Shown here in pieces: positions 11,387-22,500 of a stretch of DNA of 64,000 nucleotides (within the stretch, counting starts at the first letter, position 1; each line of letters opens with the position of its first letter). Source of the DNA: Imbricaverruca yamaguchii (lineage: Eukaryota > Arthropoda > Thecostraca > Neoverrucidae); NCBI GenBank assembly GCA_034440575.1, contig JAOTOL010001272.1, positions 38,501-102,500 on the forward strand. The letters run 5' to 3'. Position numbers and translations under genes: made by a program. The notes under the pieces are model-generated. The model ran no database searches. It was given only the letters and a program-made list of their open reading frames with translations, and was not told where the DNA came from.

Positions 11387-11438
11387 GTGTGTGATTGTGG
11401 TTTTAGGTCGCATCGACCATGGTTGGTCATTTAGCGCC
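11387..11438 (-). mobile_element. 52-bp LINE 3'-tail insertion with 12-bp target duplication
   Basis: The segment reads, in reverse complement, GGCGCTAAATGACCAACCAT followed by GGTCGATGCGACCTAAAA, the 3' end of the I-group LINE. It is flanked by CATTATATATTC at 11,375-11,386 and again at 11,439-11,450. Removing one duplicate restores the uninterrupted family sequence (compare 62,505-62,525). Confidence 0.85.
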
Positions 11439-11704
11439 CATTATATATTCCGAAACCCATATCCCAAAGTAACATTTTAGACCCTCCCATTTTAGACCCA
11501 GTCGGTGCACGAACATCCTGCTCTCGAGGTATGTTGTGAATTTGTATTAGTTGTGCGGTGCTGGTATGCTAGGAGTGGCAGGTATTGATATATAAACTTG
11601 GTTGATGTCGATTAAGTATACTTTTGTGATCATTTTCTCTACCGTTGCTCAGGAAGCTCAGGATCATTTTCTCTACCATTGCAACCAATCATTTTCTCTA
11701 CCAT

Positions 11705-11743
11705 TCTCACAAACAACCAGATCCCATCTGGTTGTTTGTGAGA
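11705..11743. repeat. perfect 18-bp inverted repeat with a 3-base loop
   Basis: Arms 11,705-11,722 (TCTCACAAACAACCAGAT) and 11,726-11,743 are perfect reverse complements around a CCC loop. The sequence would form a very stable hairpin in RNA or single-stranded DNA. Confidence 0.95.
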
Positions 11744-12189
11744 CACTAGGATAAGAACCTAACAAATAACTTGAAGGCGTTTTATTCTTGAAGAAGAATT
11801 ATCGGGTTATTTTACGACGCATTCAACCGCAAGGTTCTATAGCGTCGCCAACCTATATCACACCGATTGGTCGTGGGTGGAGTCTGCAAATGCCGCCGGC
11901 TGCGAGATTCGAGTTCCACGCTCCACCATCTAAGCTACCGAGGCCCCTGGGTTCTTCATTCCAGGAAACATCACTGCATTTTTCCAAATGTATACACTTC
12001 GTTATTTATAAAATGTATATACTCCGTTACTTGGTGCTTCAATATACACCCCATAATTTGGCAACCTGGGAAATCATACACCCCATAACATAGTGCTTCT
12101 CAAGATTATACACTCCATACTTTGGCAAGCCAAAAAACTATACACTCCGAATCCAAGACCGAGAAGTGAAAATCCAACACTGCTACTGA

Positions 12190-13330
12190 GACCAGCCAGA
12201 TGAGGCCAACATTTTAGACGAGTACCCTAGAAGGGAAAATTTAAGACAAGGACGAAAAAGCAACCTGCTAAAAGAATAATGAGGCTCCAAACACAGATGA
12301 GGATGACTCCAAGATGTGAAAGGAGTCGCATCATTTTACAAAGGAGTCACCTAGGAGAGGGTAGGAGGCCTCAGAAATCAAGATAGGGACAACAATTGGA
12401 ACGGAGGCCCCCAGAATTGCAAAGGAGGCCCCAATAGGGGAAGGGAGGCCCCAGAAAGTGAGAGGAAGAAGAAATGACATATGATATATGACAGAAAAAA
12501 GCCAGTGGATATGAGATGAGGTTTCGGAGACGCAAGAATAGGCACCAAAACGAGTAAGGTCCACCAGAATAGAAAAGGATGTTCCAGCGATATGGCAGAC
12601 CCCATGATGAATGAGGAGAAATAAAATTGGAGAGAAAGGCCATTGGATAAGAGAGATAGCTCCCAGGCGGAAAAGAAGCTTCGCAGATGGCCAAGATGGT
12701 CCCCGAGAAATAACAAGACCACTGAGATAAGAAAGGTTGTGTATAATTTGGAAGAGGAGGAACCTGGGAGAGAAGAGGAGTCCGCCAGGAGATAAGATAC
12801 CACCCTTAAGATGGGCGATGTTCGAATCAAAACACAGAGCAAGAGGTCCCCAAGACGTGAGAGGAGGCCTCTAATTTGAAAAAGGACTAGAAGAGATATA
12901 AGGGCCCTGCCGGACTCGAAAGGAGTCCCCCAAAAAGGAGTAGGTATACAGGACTGAATGAGGCCCCGAAGACGAGAAAGATTTCCAAGAAAATGAGAGG
13001 AGGCCCTTAAGATGGGAGTGGTAACAGGTATGAAGGGGTGTGAGTTTTCCAAAATTGAAGATTCCCTCAAGACTGGTAAGGCTTTCCCATGCTAAAGGAG
13101 GAAGCCCACGAGGCGTGGCGGGAGGCCCCTAATTTGGCACATAATGCTCTTGGGACATGAGAGGAAGCCCCATACAATGGCAAAGGGCCCAAGGATGTAA
13201 GAGAAGGTCCTTCAAAACGAGAGAGGAAGATATTGAATATAGAGGAGGGTAGGACATAAGACGTTGAAAACCGGTAGTCTTCAGGAAATGGGACTAGATA
13301 CTTATAGTGCGAGATGAGGCCTATAATTTG
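12190..13330 (+). repeat. degenerate GGAGGCCCC / GAAAAG phrase repeat, long diverged block
   Basis: About 1.1 kb of loosely periodic (20-30 bp) phrases such as AAAGGAGGCCCCAATAGGGG and GAGAGGAGGCCCTTAAGATG. It shares whole sentences with 8100-8180 (AGTGGATATGAGATGAGGTT). The minus-strand frame of 230 residues across it is a low-complexity by-product. Confidence 0.65.
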
Positions 13331-14524
13331 TAAGAAACCCCTAAGAGATGGTAAAAGTCGTGCCGGGTCTTTCAAAATTACGATATGGACCCTAAAAATC
13401 TGGCCGGGGCCCCTGAGAATCACGCTGAGCCTGGGTGTACCAAAAATTTACGACCGGACCATGAAAATAAATATAGTGGAACGACGGGTCGTACCATTCC
13501 ACAACAGTCTCGTCGTACCATTCCACAACAGTCTCGTCGTACCATTCCACAACAGTCTCGTCGTACCATTCCACAACAGTCTCGTCGTACCATTCCACAA
13601 CAGTCTCAATGGCACCAAAACAAATGAAGACAGAGCAACGAAAAACACTCCGGACATGGGTCCAACACTGAAAAACACCCACAAAAACACACAAAAACAC
13701 GAAAAACACTCCAACTCTGGGGCCCAACAATGATGCCAAACCCATAAAACGTTTTAGACCCAAAAGGTGTCGAGGCAGCTAAAGCTCGCGCTAGGGATCC
13801 AAGAAAACAACATCGGGGCCCAAAAGATCACATTGGACTATATATTTTTTTTTAAGTGCGTCGCAGCCCTTGAAAATCAGCCTGGAGACCCAGAAGGGCA
13901 CGCCGGGCCCCAAAAGTCGCAGTTGCTCCAAAAATAAACTCTTAACCGGAATGTCACTCTGGGACAAAAATATACTCCTTCAGTGGCCACAGTGGCATAT
14001 CTCCTCTATTCTGAGGCATAAACTCTCAAGAATCGTGCCGGGCACCAAAACTCGCGCTGGGGTCACCAAAATTCGCGTCGGTCCACCAGAATTCGCACAG
14101 GGGTCTCCAAATAAGTACTTCGGCCCCCGAAAACTCGTTCCGAGGCTCGAAAACTTGCAATAGGAACCGCCAAAATCGCGTTGTGGCAACAGCTAAGTAC
14201 AACACTTCCCACAACCCCAAATCTGTCCCCAAAAATATCGCACTCGGGACCCACAATTCCCATCGGTAGTCCCGTCGAAGCTCCACAAAATTGGCATTTA
14301 GGCCAACACGTAAGAACAGTGCGACCACAAAAACCAAATAGGTATCCCAAAAAAAATAAAGCTGGAGCCTTCCAAAATAAGAATGGATTTAACAAAATGA
14401 AGGTCCTGTTCAAGAACATGGTTCTGGAGAGCCGAACATGCAACCAGATGCCTTCACAAATTGCGTATGAGAGTGAAGAACATACCGTATCAAAAAAAAA
14501 ATCGAGGTGAGATGCAAAAACGTG
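13331..14524 (+). repeat. degenerate minisatellite of the CCAAAANTCGCGCYGGG type
   Basis: The stretch is built of ~20-26-bp phrases such as GGCACCAAAACTCGCGCTGG, GGGCCCCAAAAGTCGCAGTT and CCACCAGAATTCGCACAGGG. It was continuous with 16,775-17,290 before the hAT element landed at 14,525. A young 24-bp array lies inside it at 13,488-13,607. Confidence 0.65.
13488..13607 (+). repeat. perfect 24-bp tandem repeat, five copies
   Basis: The unit GTCGTACCATTCCACAACAG plus TCTC occurs five times without a mismatch. The period is a multiple of three, so open frames persist through it on both strands (for example the RRTIPQQS repeats). No other sign of coding is seen. Confidence 0.97.
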
Positions 14525-16774
14525 CAGTGTTGGAAAAACTGGAGTTTGTTGGTGTCATGCATACCAATACATTTTGTACTCCAGGATTGTGACTAGACTA
14601 AATGAAATATTTTGTACTCCAGAAGGGAAAACGAAGAACAACATTGCTTGGTAGAGTGCTACCACTAAAAGTCCATACCTGACAACAACTAGCAGTTTCC
14701 GCGACCCCAGCGCCCCGACCATCCAACGTCACTACACATCCTTGAAAGGCAGTATAAAACATACGACGGAGCATGAGCCGTCGGTGTTGCGCTAAAATTC
14801 GTAAAGAACCTTACTAAAACCGGCTACGCACAACGTCGGCGCTTTATATGTGAAAAACGCTATATTAGTGTCAATAAAGTCAATAATTAATTCAATATTT
14901 ATTCAATATTGGTTCAATATTTATCAATATTTTATTTGATATATAACATACTTAGATTAATGAATATCTATTCCATATTGCTCTTGGGAAACTTGCGCTG
15001 GAGCCTAGAGGTGTTCTATAGCCTTGCGCTGGAGTACTCGCCAAGAAGCACCAGAAATCTCTAGTTGGAAAAACCAGGGGTACTTGGTGTAATCGGAGTA
15101 TAAAGTTGAAGCCTGGTTTCGCCAGTAAATGCTTTAAATGCGCAATCGAAGGTAGTTTTGTTAAAGGGACAACTTTTTTTAGACACAATGAGCCCGTTCA
15201 ATGCAAGAAAATCACTTCAAATTTCCGAAAATCCGCCCCGGAGCAAGCAAGTTCTCCGAGGCAATAACACCAATAAACCAATGTCAGTTGTGCACTTTTG
15301 CATGACTGTCGCATATTTTTTTTGTAAATGTGTGCGAAGATAAACATGCGCCTTGAAATATAACCACATTTTGGGTTCATCGGTGTCAGTGAAGGGTCCG
15401 TAATACATGTTCCGAAATTTACTCCGACCCATTCCCTGTTCCCCGCCCCATGAACAGTTGTACTTCTCGGGCTGAGTTAGCGAATCCGACCAGCTCTATC
15501 TAAGAAGAAAAAATAAAACCGCCCGTGTGGCGGTTTTACAGGTAGCTCTAGATACTCCTAACTCGATCCTTGCTTCAACTAAACATTCCACACATGAACT
15601 AAGCAAGTGCATAAAGGAACTTTTAATATTCATAAGAATCGTTTTCAATTATTTTGTTTAGCTTTTCCATGCAAAATAACTTGTTCTTGGTGGTGAGAAT
15701 AAAGCTATTTTAGACGGATTGTTTTAGTATAATTTTTATTCAACCATCATATATTCCAAAACAATAGTCCATCCATATCCAATAGTGTGCCAGGTATGTT
15801 AAGCGCGGGTTCGTGGTGTCGGGTGTGCGTTTGTGACCTTCGTTGACAACGTTTAAGTATACTTTTGTTACCATTTTCTCTACCATTGCTCATGAAGTTG
15901 GCTTATAACTTCATCCTTCGCTAATAATTTAACCACAGCCAGTTTTGGGGTCTGAGGCAGAGCTGTGTATTATGCGTCAGTGGCGAATCGTACGCAGAAA
16001 CTCGGAATGGCTCAAAGGTTGACCAGGCCATGAAATGCATTTTGGGGTGCTTGGGATTTTGGACAACAACGGAAGTTAGCAATAATTCAAATTAATCACG
16101 GGTGAACTCGGATCATTAATTGTGGGACTAGTCCTTCAGAAGTGTGTGTTGGAAGATGATCCCAGTGTGTTGTGATCCGCCCAAGATGAGTGAGTGCGAT
16201 ACATCCTGAGCTCGGCCAGGATAAATGCTATTGGTGCATTCACATCACATCATGCCTATTTATCATAAATATTTGTTTGTGAACTTTGAGAATACATCAC
16301 CCACCTACACTCAAGCAATATCTATACACTTTGCAGATATCACATGTATATTTTTTTTAAATTACTTTGGCTACTGAGGGCATTTCCCGCTAGGTTGCAT
16401 TCCTTGGCACAATTGCACCTATTCATAACTTAGCTTGCTGACATGTTGCTGACTTAGCAGTTAGCTATATGCATATATATGTTTGTATGGTACACACAGC
16501 ATGAAATGCTAACATTTATTTTTAATCCCATTAAAGCAATACTACCTGGTTAGGGACAACTCATTTTTTTAGTGCAGCAAAGTTTTTTACATGGCTTAGT
16601 TTGCCAAGATGTTTATGCAAACAAAAATGCTAACATTGGTTTTTAGTCCCACTAAAACAAGGTTAATTCTCAGCAAGTGCATAGCTATTTTTTGGAATCC
16701 AGCTGAAAAATTCGTACTCCAGCTAAAAATTTTGTACTCCACTACCAAGAAAAAAATATGGAAATCCTACACTG
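14525..16774 (+). mobile_element. complete non-autonomous hAT-like element, 2250 bp
   Basis: The ends are CAGTGTTGGAAAAACTG at the left and ATGGAAATCCTACACTG at the right, so the inverted terminus is CAGTGTWGGA. It is bounded by a perfect 8-bp direct repeat AAAACGTG at 14,517-14,524 and 16,775-16,782. Terminus style and duplication length fit the hAT superfamily. No open frame in it resembles a transposase. Other copies: 53,223-63,591 (with nested insertions), 11.1-11.76 kb, and 39,187-39,475 (minus). It has the uninterrupted target sites for both insertions in the 53-kb copy (TGGAGT at 15,030 and GCCT at 15,350). Confidence 0.9.
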
Positions 16775-17290
16775 AAAACGTGGCGCCAAGAACGTGAAAA
16801 ATCAGGCCGGGATTCGGAATTTATAACAACAAAAAAATCGACAAAAATCTTGTTGAGCCCAGAAAACTGGCGCTGGGTCCCGGAACCACGCGCTTGGGCG
16901 CGATAAATCACGCTGGGGCTAAGAAGCACCACACCGAAGCCACAAAATCGTACTGGAGCACCACAAATGTGCGTCAGAAGCCCCAAAAAACACAACAGGA
17001 ACATAAGAGCATAACGGGGGCCGACAATACAACTGGCCCTCCAAAACGCACATAGTCTCCCAAAAAGCGACAGGGCCTTAATGCATGCGTTGCAGTCATA
17101 AATAAACATACCTGGACCTCTTAAAAAAATACACAAGAAGCTCTTATGGCACACGGAGGTCATGAGGACGCACCAGGCCCTGCAGAAGTGGCCGAGACCG
17201 CAAATGACAACATGGTTCCAAAACGAACAAAAGCACCGGGCGTTACATGAAGACATCGGGATCTTCGAAAACGCCATGACGCGTTAAAAA
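16775..17290 (+). repeat. continuation of the CCAAAANTCGCGCYGGG minisatellite
   Basis: Same phrase style as 13,331-14,524 (AGAAAACTGGCGCTGGGTCC, GATAAATCACGCTGGGGCTA). It is separated from that block only by the hAT insertion. A 184-residue minus frame across it is low-complexity. Confidence 0.6.
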
Positions 17291-18480
17291 AAAATCATCG
17301 GTGTCCAAAAAAAGCAGCAACACACTGAAACGAGGAGGGGTTTCGAAAATGCATTAGGCTGCTGCGCAGCAAGACGCACCGGGTCCAACAAAGAACACTG
17401 AGGAAGGGCCTCGGTTCGACAGCCATTATGGGAGGATAGCAGCAAAGATATCAGGTGCGTCAAAGCTGAGCGGAATTTGCATTTCATAGCCACCAGAAAA
17501 TGTAGGAGGTAGGAAGTTAATGATCGGATTTATTTACTCGACTTTTCGCAGCGAGCGCCCATACTAAGCATTGCAGCACGTCAAATGTGGCGCAAGCTTA
17601 TCATGTGACAGTAATTAGCAAAAGGCATAAAGCCTAGCAGAAACCGCAGCATCGTACAAAGTGTTGCAAATGCGCCGAATGCGCAAAATGAGTGTGCACG
17701 TGCACAGACGTTGGCGTCGTAGCGACCGGGCGATATGAACTGGGATGCCTGAAATTGGGAAGCATTACATTTCAAAGTGATGGGTAATATATTTTAAATT
17801 CAAGTTGGGGGTTCAATACATTTTCTAAACTCCTGCTCGTTTTAGGGTTTTGTTGTTTTTATGCACCGATAATATTTTTACGTGTCAGGGCGTTCTCGAA
17901 GATCCTGATGTGCTTACTTAGCCCCTGGTACATTTGTTCGATTTGGAACCATTTTGCCTTTTGTGGTTACAGCCACTTTTTCAGACCTTGTGCGTTAGCA
18001 TGGTCCCTGCGTGCCTGAAGAGTTTCCAGTGTACTTTTTAGAGCTCCATGTATGAGCTTTAGAGCTTTAGAGCTCCATGTACGTTTATTTAGGTCTGCAA
18101 CGCATGTTTTATGACCCTGTCAATTTTTGGTAGATTGTGTGCTTTAGAGCGTCAGTTGTATTTTCGGCCCCCGTTGTGCTCTTGGTGTCCCGCTGTGTTT
18201 ATTTCGGGCTTCTAACGCGCATTTGTGGGCCCTAGTTCGGTTTTTGTGCTTCGGAGCGATTTTTATGTGTCCCAGCCTGACTTATCACTCCCAGGCATGT
18301 GGTTCCAGGTACCCAACGCCAGTTTTCTGGGCTCAATGCGATTTTTGTGGATCATTTCTGATTTGTTCTCTCTCAAAAGTCCGAATTCCGGCCGGACATT
18401 TAGAGACCCCGGCGCCATGCACTTGTATCCCATCTCGATTTTCGAGATTCGGTATGTTTTTCGGCGGCGCACACAATTTG
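17291..18480. other. no gene; partly the same phrase repeat in opposite orientation
   Basis: From about 17,880 phrases such as TTTGTGCTTCGGAGCGATTT and GGGCTCAATGCGATTTTTGT look like the reverse complement of the preceding minisatellite. A GAGCTTTAGAGCTTTAGAGCTCCATGTA duplication lies near 18,050. No coding support. Confidence 0.45.
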
Positions 18481-18645
18481 TGAAGGGATCTCGAAAATTT
18501 TTTTGTTCCCCCAAACCCCCCTTACTAACCTAAAAATTTTTTTTTTTTAAAACCCCCTTATTTTGGGGGGGGCCCAACTTTAAAATTTCGGAACCCGATC
18601 TTTTGGTTTTGGAAAAAATTAAATTTAAAAAGTTTTATTTTTTTT

Positions 18646-18684
<39 letters not shown>

Positions 18685-19018
18685 GGGGAAATTATAAAAA
18701 AAAAAAAAAAAAAAAGAAAAAAAAAGAAAAAAACCCCCCCCAAAAAAAAAAAAAAAAATAAAAAACAATTTTTTTATATAGGGCACCACAAAAAAAAAAA
18801 AAAAAAAAACCAAAACCCAATAAATTAAAAAAAAAAAATTAAAATTTTTTTTTTTTTGAAGGGGGGCCGGCCCCCCCACCAAAAATTAAAAAATTTTTTA
18901 AAAATTTTTAAAAATCCAAAAAAAAAAAAAAAAAAAAAAAACTTATCTTTTTCCCCTTTCCAAATTATCTTACCCGACTTACAAAAAATTTCTAACTATT
19001 TTTTAAGGATTAAAAAGG

Positions 19019-19060
<42 letters not shown>

Positions 19061-19303
19061 AATTTTTTTAAAGAAAAAAAAAGGGGGGAAAAAAGAGAGA
19101 AATAAAAAAAAAAAAAAATAAAAAAAAAACCCTAAAAAAAACAGGGGGAAGGAAAAAAAAAATTTAGAAAAAAAAAAATTAAAAATTTTAAAAATTTTAA
19201 AATTATTAATATTAACAAATTATTTAAAATTTAACTATTTTATAAAAAAATTAAAAAAAAAAAAAAAATAAAAAAATTATTTTTTTTATAAAAATTTAAA
19301 AAA

Positions 19304-19395
<92 letters not shown>

Positions 19396-19455
19396 CACTG
19401 TAGGGAAAAGGAGGCCCCTTCTCCCCCCCCCCCCCTACAAAAAAAAAAATAAAAA
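18481..19455. other. low-complexity poly-A and homopolymer block, probable assembly artefact
   Basis: Runs of A up to about 70 bases alternate with runs of C, G and T and almost no ordinary sequence. Runs of all four bases side by side (for example AAAACCCCC, GGGGGGGG near 18,550-18,700) are unusual for genuine simple repeats and resemble poor consensus. Confidence 0.7.
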
Positions 19456-19572
19456 AAATGGTGGTGGTGTGTTGGAGTTTAGGGGCGCGTCGACATCTAG
19501 GGTCATTTTGCGCCCATAACTAGAATGGAATCAATCTACGGTGCTACTATCATAGCTTTTCACTATCCATCT

Positions 19573-22500
19573 TCACGGATGGGGGTATATCACGTCAAAG
19601 CGAGCTTGTCGAATGAACATAAAAATATTCCCAGACGCAACGGCCTCAGAGTCGTTCCCTATAAGCATACGTAAAGAAGAGTCGGTGTTCAACCGTCCTA
19701 AAATCTGGCGTCGTAGAGGTTCTAGCAGTGTACAGCCAACTAAAACATGGTACACGGTAAGCGGGTTAGAACAGCGCGGACATACGGGACGGTCATTACC
19801 GGTCAACATATAAATATGTGTTGCAAAGGTATGGCCTATTCTCAATCGACAGAGTATTACTTCTTCCCGACGTTTGGTTCGGTGAGAGGATAGCCATTTT
19901 CCTAGTGTCGGTTTTAAAACCTTGAGCTTACTACACTTTGAATTCCAGGATCGTTGCCATTCTGAATGTATACTTGACAATATAGTAGGGTATATATCTC
20001 TTGGAGGGAGCCGTAGATGGACCACACGGCCATTGCTAATGGCGTGCTTGGCGGTTATGTCAGCAGCTTCGTTTCCGGCGAGTCCAACATGGCTAGGAAT
20101 CCAGCAAAACACTAAAAATTTTCCCATGTCATGCAGGGACTTTACTACTTTGATAATCCTCCGAACAAGTCGGTTATCCTGATTAAAGATGTTCAGTGCC
20201 TGGAGACTGCTCAGAGAGTCTGTGAAAATCACGTATTTCGTGGACCGGTCTTTCTGTATAAAATAGAGGGCTTGTAGAATGGCATACAGTTCGGCAGTAA
20301 AAATCGAGGTTTGCATCGGTAAACAAAAAGATCGAACACTTTGTCGACTTACGTAAGCACACCCGACACCAGAAACTGACTTTGAGCCGTCCGTGTAAAA
20401 ACGCGAAAAGTCGTGATATTCGTGTATTTTTTCCAATGCTAACGTTCGAAGTTCCTCCGGGTTTACCTGCCCTTTCTTTGAGCAGGTTAGTGTCATGTCG
20501 GTTTTCACTGGGAAAACCTGCCAAGGGGGAATGCTAGGCGTGATCACGTGTGCTATGGAACGCGGCCGGATATTACATTCTCGAAGAATCGTGGACATAC
20601 GAGTGGAAAACGGTAATCCACGCCGGGTAATGTGGCGTGCATTTGATGTCCTCGAGAATATCCACCGATAGGCTGGATGGTTCCGGTTTTGAGCAACATT
20701 GCATGCGTATCTCGCGCCCAATAACTTACGGCGTAGTGCAAGAGGTGGCTCGTCTACCTCTACCATTACACTAGCAGCCGGTGAGGTGCGAAAGGCTCCA
20801 GTAGCGATGCGAAGAGCTATATTGTGGATCACATCAAGGCGACGCTTGGATGTGGCACACGCTCCGTCATAAATAAAACAACCATAGTCAATTTTAGAAC
20901 GCACGAGCGATCGATACATAAGAAGCAAGATATATCTATCTGCTCCATACGAACATCTAGAGACTGTACGCATTACTTGTAGTCGCTTTGCACATTTCTG
21001 TGCAAGATCGTTGATATGGGTGGTGTATGTCAGTCGGCGATCCATCCACACACCCAGAAACTTGGCAGCTGGTTTGAATGGAATATGGCGTCCATTGAGC
21101 ATAATCACGGGGTCAGTACAAGAGCGTTTGCGACAGAAGTGGACAGCGGTGGTTTTCGACGTAGACATTACGAAACCGGTTTTGTTGCACCAATCCTGCA
21201 CCTTCCGAACAGCCATCTGGAGTTGTCTCTCAACCGTATGCACAGAGTGTGAAGAGGACCATATGGCGAAATCGTCCACGAAAAGCGCTCTCCCTACGGA
21301 ATTTGGCAGCGATGTATCCACGTCATTAATTGAAATAGCAAACAATGCAACGCTCAGTACGCTCCCCTGTGGAACTCCGTTAGGTTGCGAAAACGTGCCA
21401 GATAGGGAATTTCCTATTCTAACGCGAAACGTTCTGGAAGACAGAAAATTTGACAAGAAGACACCCATGGGACCTCTAATTCCCATATTGTGCAGCTTCA
21501 TCAGGATACCGTGACGCCATGCCGTGTCATATGCGCCGGCAATGTCAAAAAATATTACTGCTGTGTGGTGGCGTTTCATGAAACCAGAGCGTACAACTGA
21601 GTCGAGTGTTAAAATATGGTCAATTGTGCTACGGTGTTTACGAAACCCACTCTGTATGACAGTAAGTAGATTGTTATGTTCTAGAAACCACATCAATCGG
21701 ACATTCACCATTTTTTCGAAAAGTTTACACAGGGAGCAAGTCAGTGAGATTGGACGGTAATGCAGTGGATCAGTGCCAGTTTTATTTTGTTTACGTATGG
21801 GCACTACAATTGCCTCCCGCCATGAAGGTGGAAATGTGCCCGATGCCCACATTGCATTTAGGGCTTCCAAAAGTGCTTCTAAAGCAGCAGCTGGTAAGCG
21901 CTTTATAATGTCATTATGCATAGTGTCGGGACCCTCTGCCACGCTCTTCAACGTGCTGATTGCTGTGGTTAATTCGGAAATGGAAAATGGTACGTTGTAC
22001 TGTAGGATATCTGTGGTGGAAAAATCGAGAGCACGTGCCTCGCACCTATCCTTGTGTCTCAGAAATTGCTCGTTATATGTGTTTTCCGAGCGTGCTGACA
22101 AAGCTCGTCCCATCTCGTTCGCTACTTCTTCTGGGTCAATGATATCTCGACCGGCCATGTGTAGGGTAGGAAGTGGGAGTGGAGTATACTTTCCAGAAAA
22201 GCGCTTAATGCGGGACCATACAGACGACAGTGATGTGGATCGATTAAATGTGTTCACGTAAGCTTTCCATGAATCTCGTTTCGCTTGGGCGATAGTACGT
22301 CTAGCGAATGCCCGTGCTTTGCGGAAAGCTATTAAATTTGCCATACAACTATTTCTATTAAAGGTACGAAAGGCTTTCTTCCTGGCACGCAACGCCTCTC
22401 GGCACTTTTCCGACCACCACGGAACGGGTACTCGAACTGAAGTTCCGGAAGAACGAGGAATGCATCGCTGAGCGCTCTCCACGGTTGCCGTCGTGAATGC

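Larger units (their letters stand above)
11100..11760 (+). mobile_element. fragment C of the 2.25-kb hAT-like repeat family
   Basis: From about 11,140 (TTTTACAGCGGCAATTTGCC, the 'ACTAAACATTCCAGACATGAACTAA' segment, and TCATTTTCTCTACCATTGCT) this matches the interior of the complete element at 14,525-16,774 and the copy at 62.2-62.7 kb. Neither terminus is present. It is interrupted by a 52-bp LINE tail (11,387-11,438). The CATTTTCTCTACCATT phrase occurs three times in a row here. Confidence 0.8.

Noticed and set aside
12378..13070. 230-residue hydrophobic minus-strand frame, possible membrane protein
   Set aside because: It lies in degenerate purine-rich phrase repeats; Leu/Phe/Ser richness follows from composition.
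18558..19071. Phe- and Lys-rich frames
   Set aside because: Pure homopolymer translation within a doubtful sequence block.
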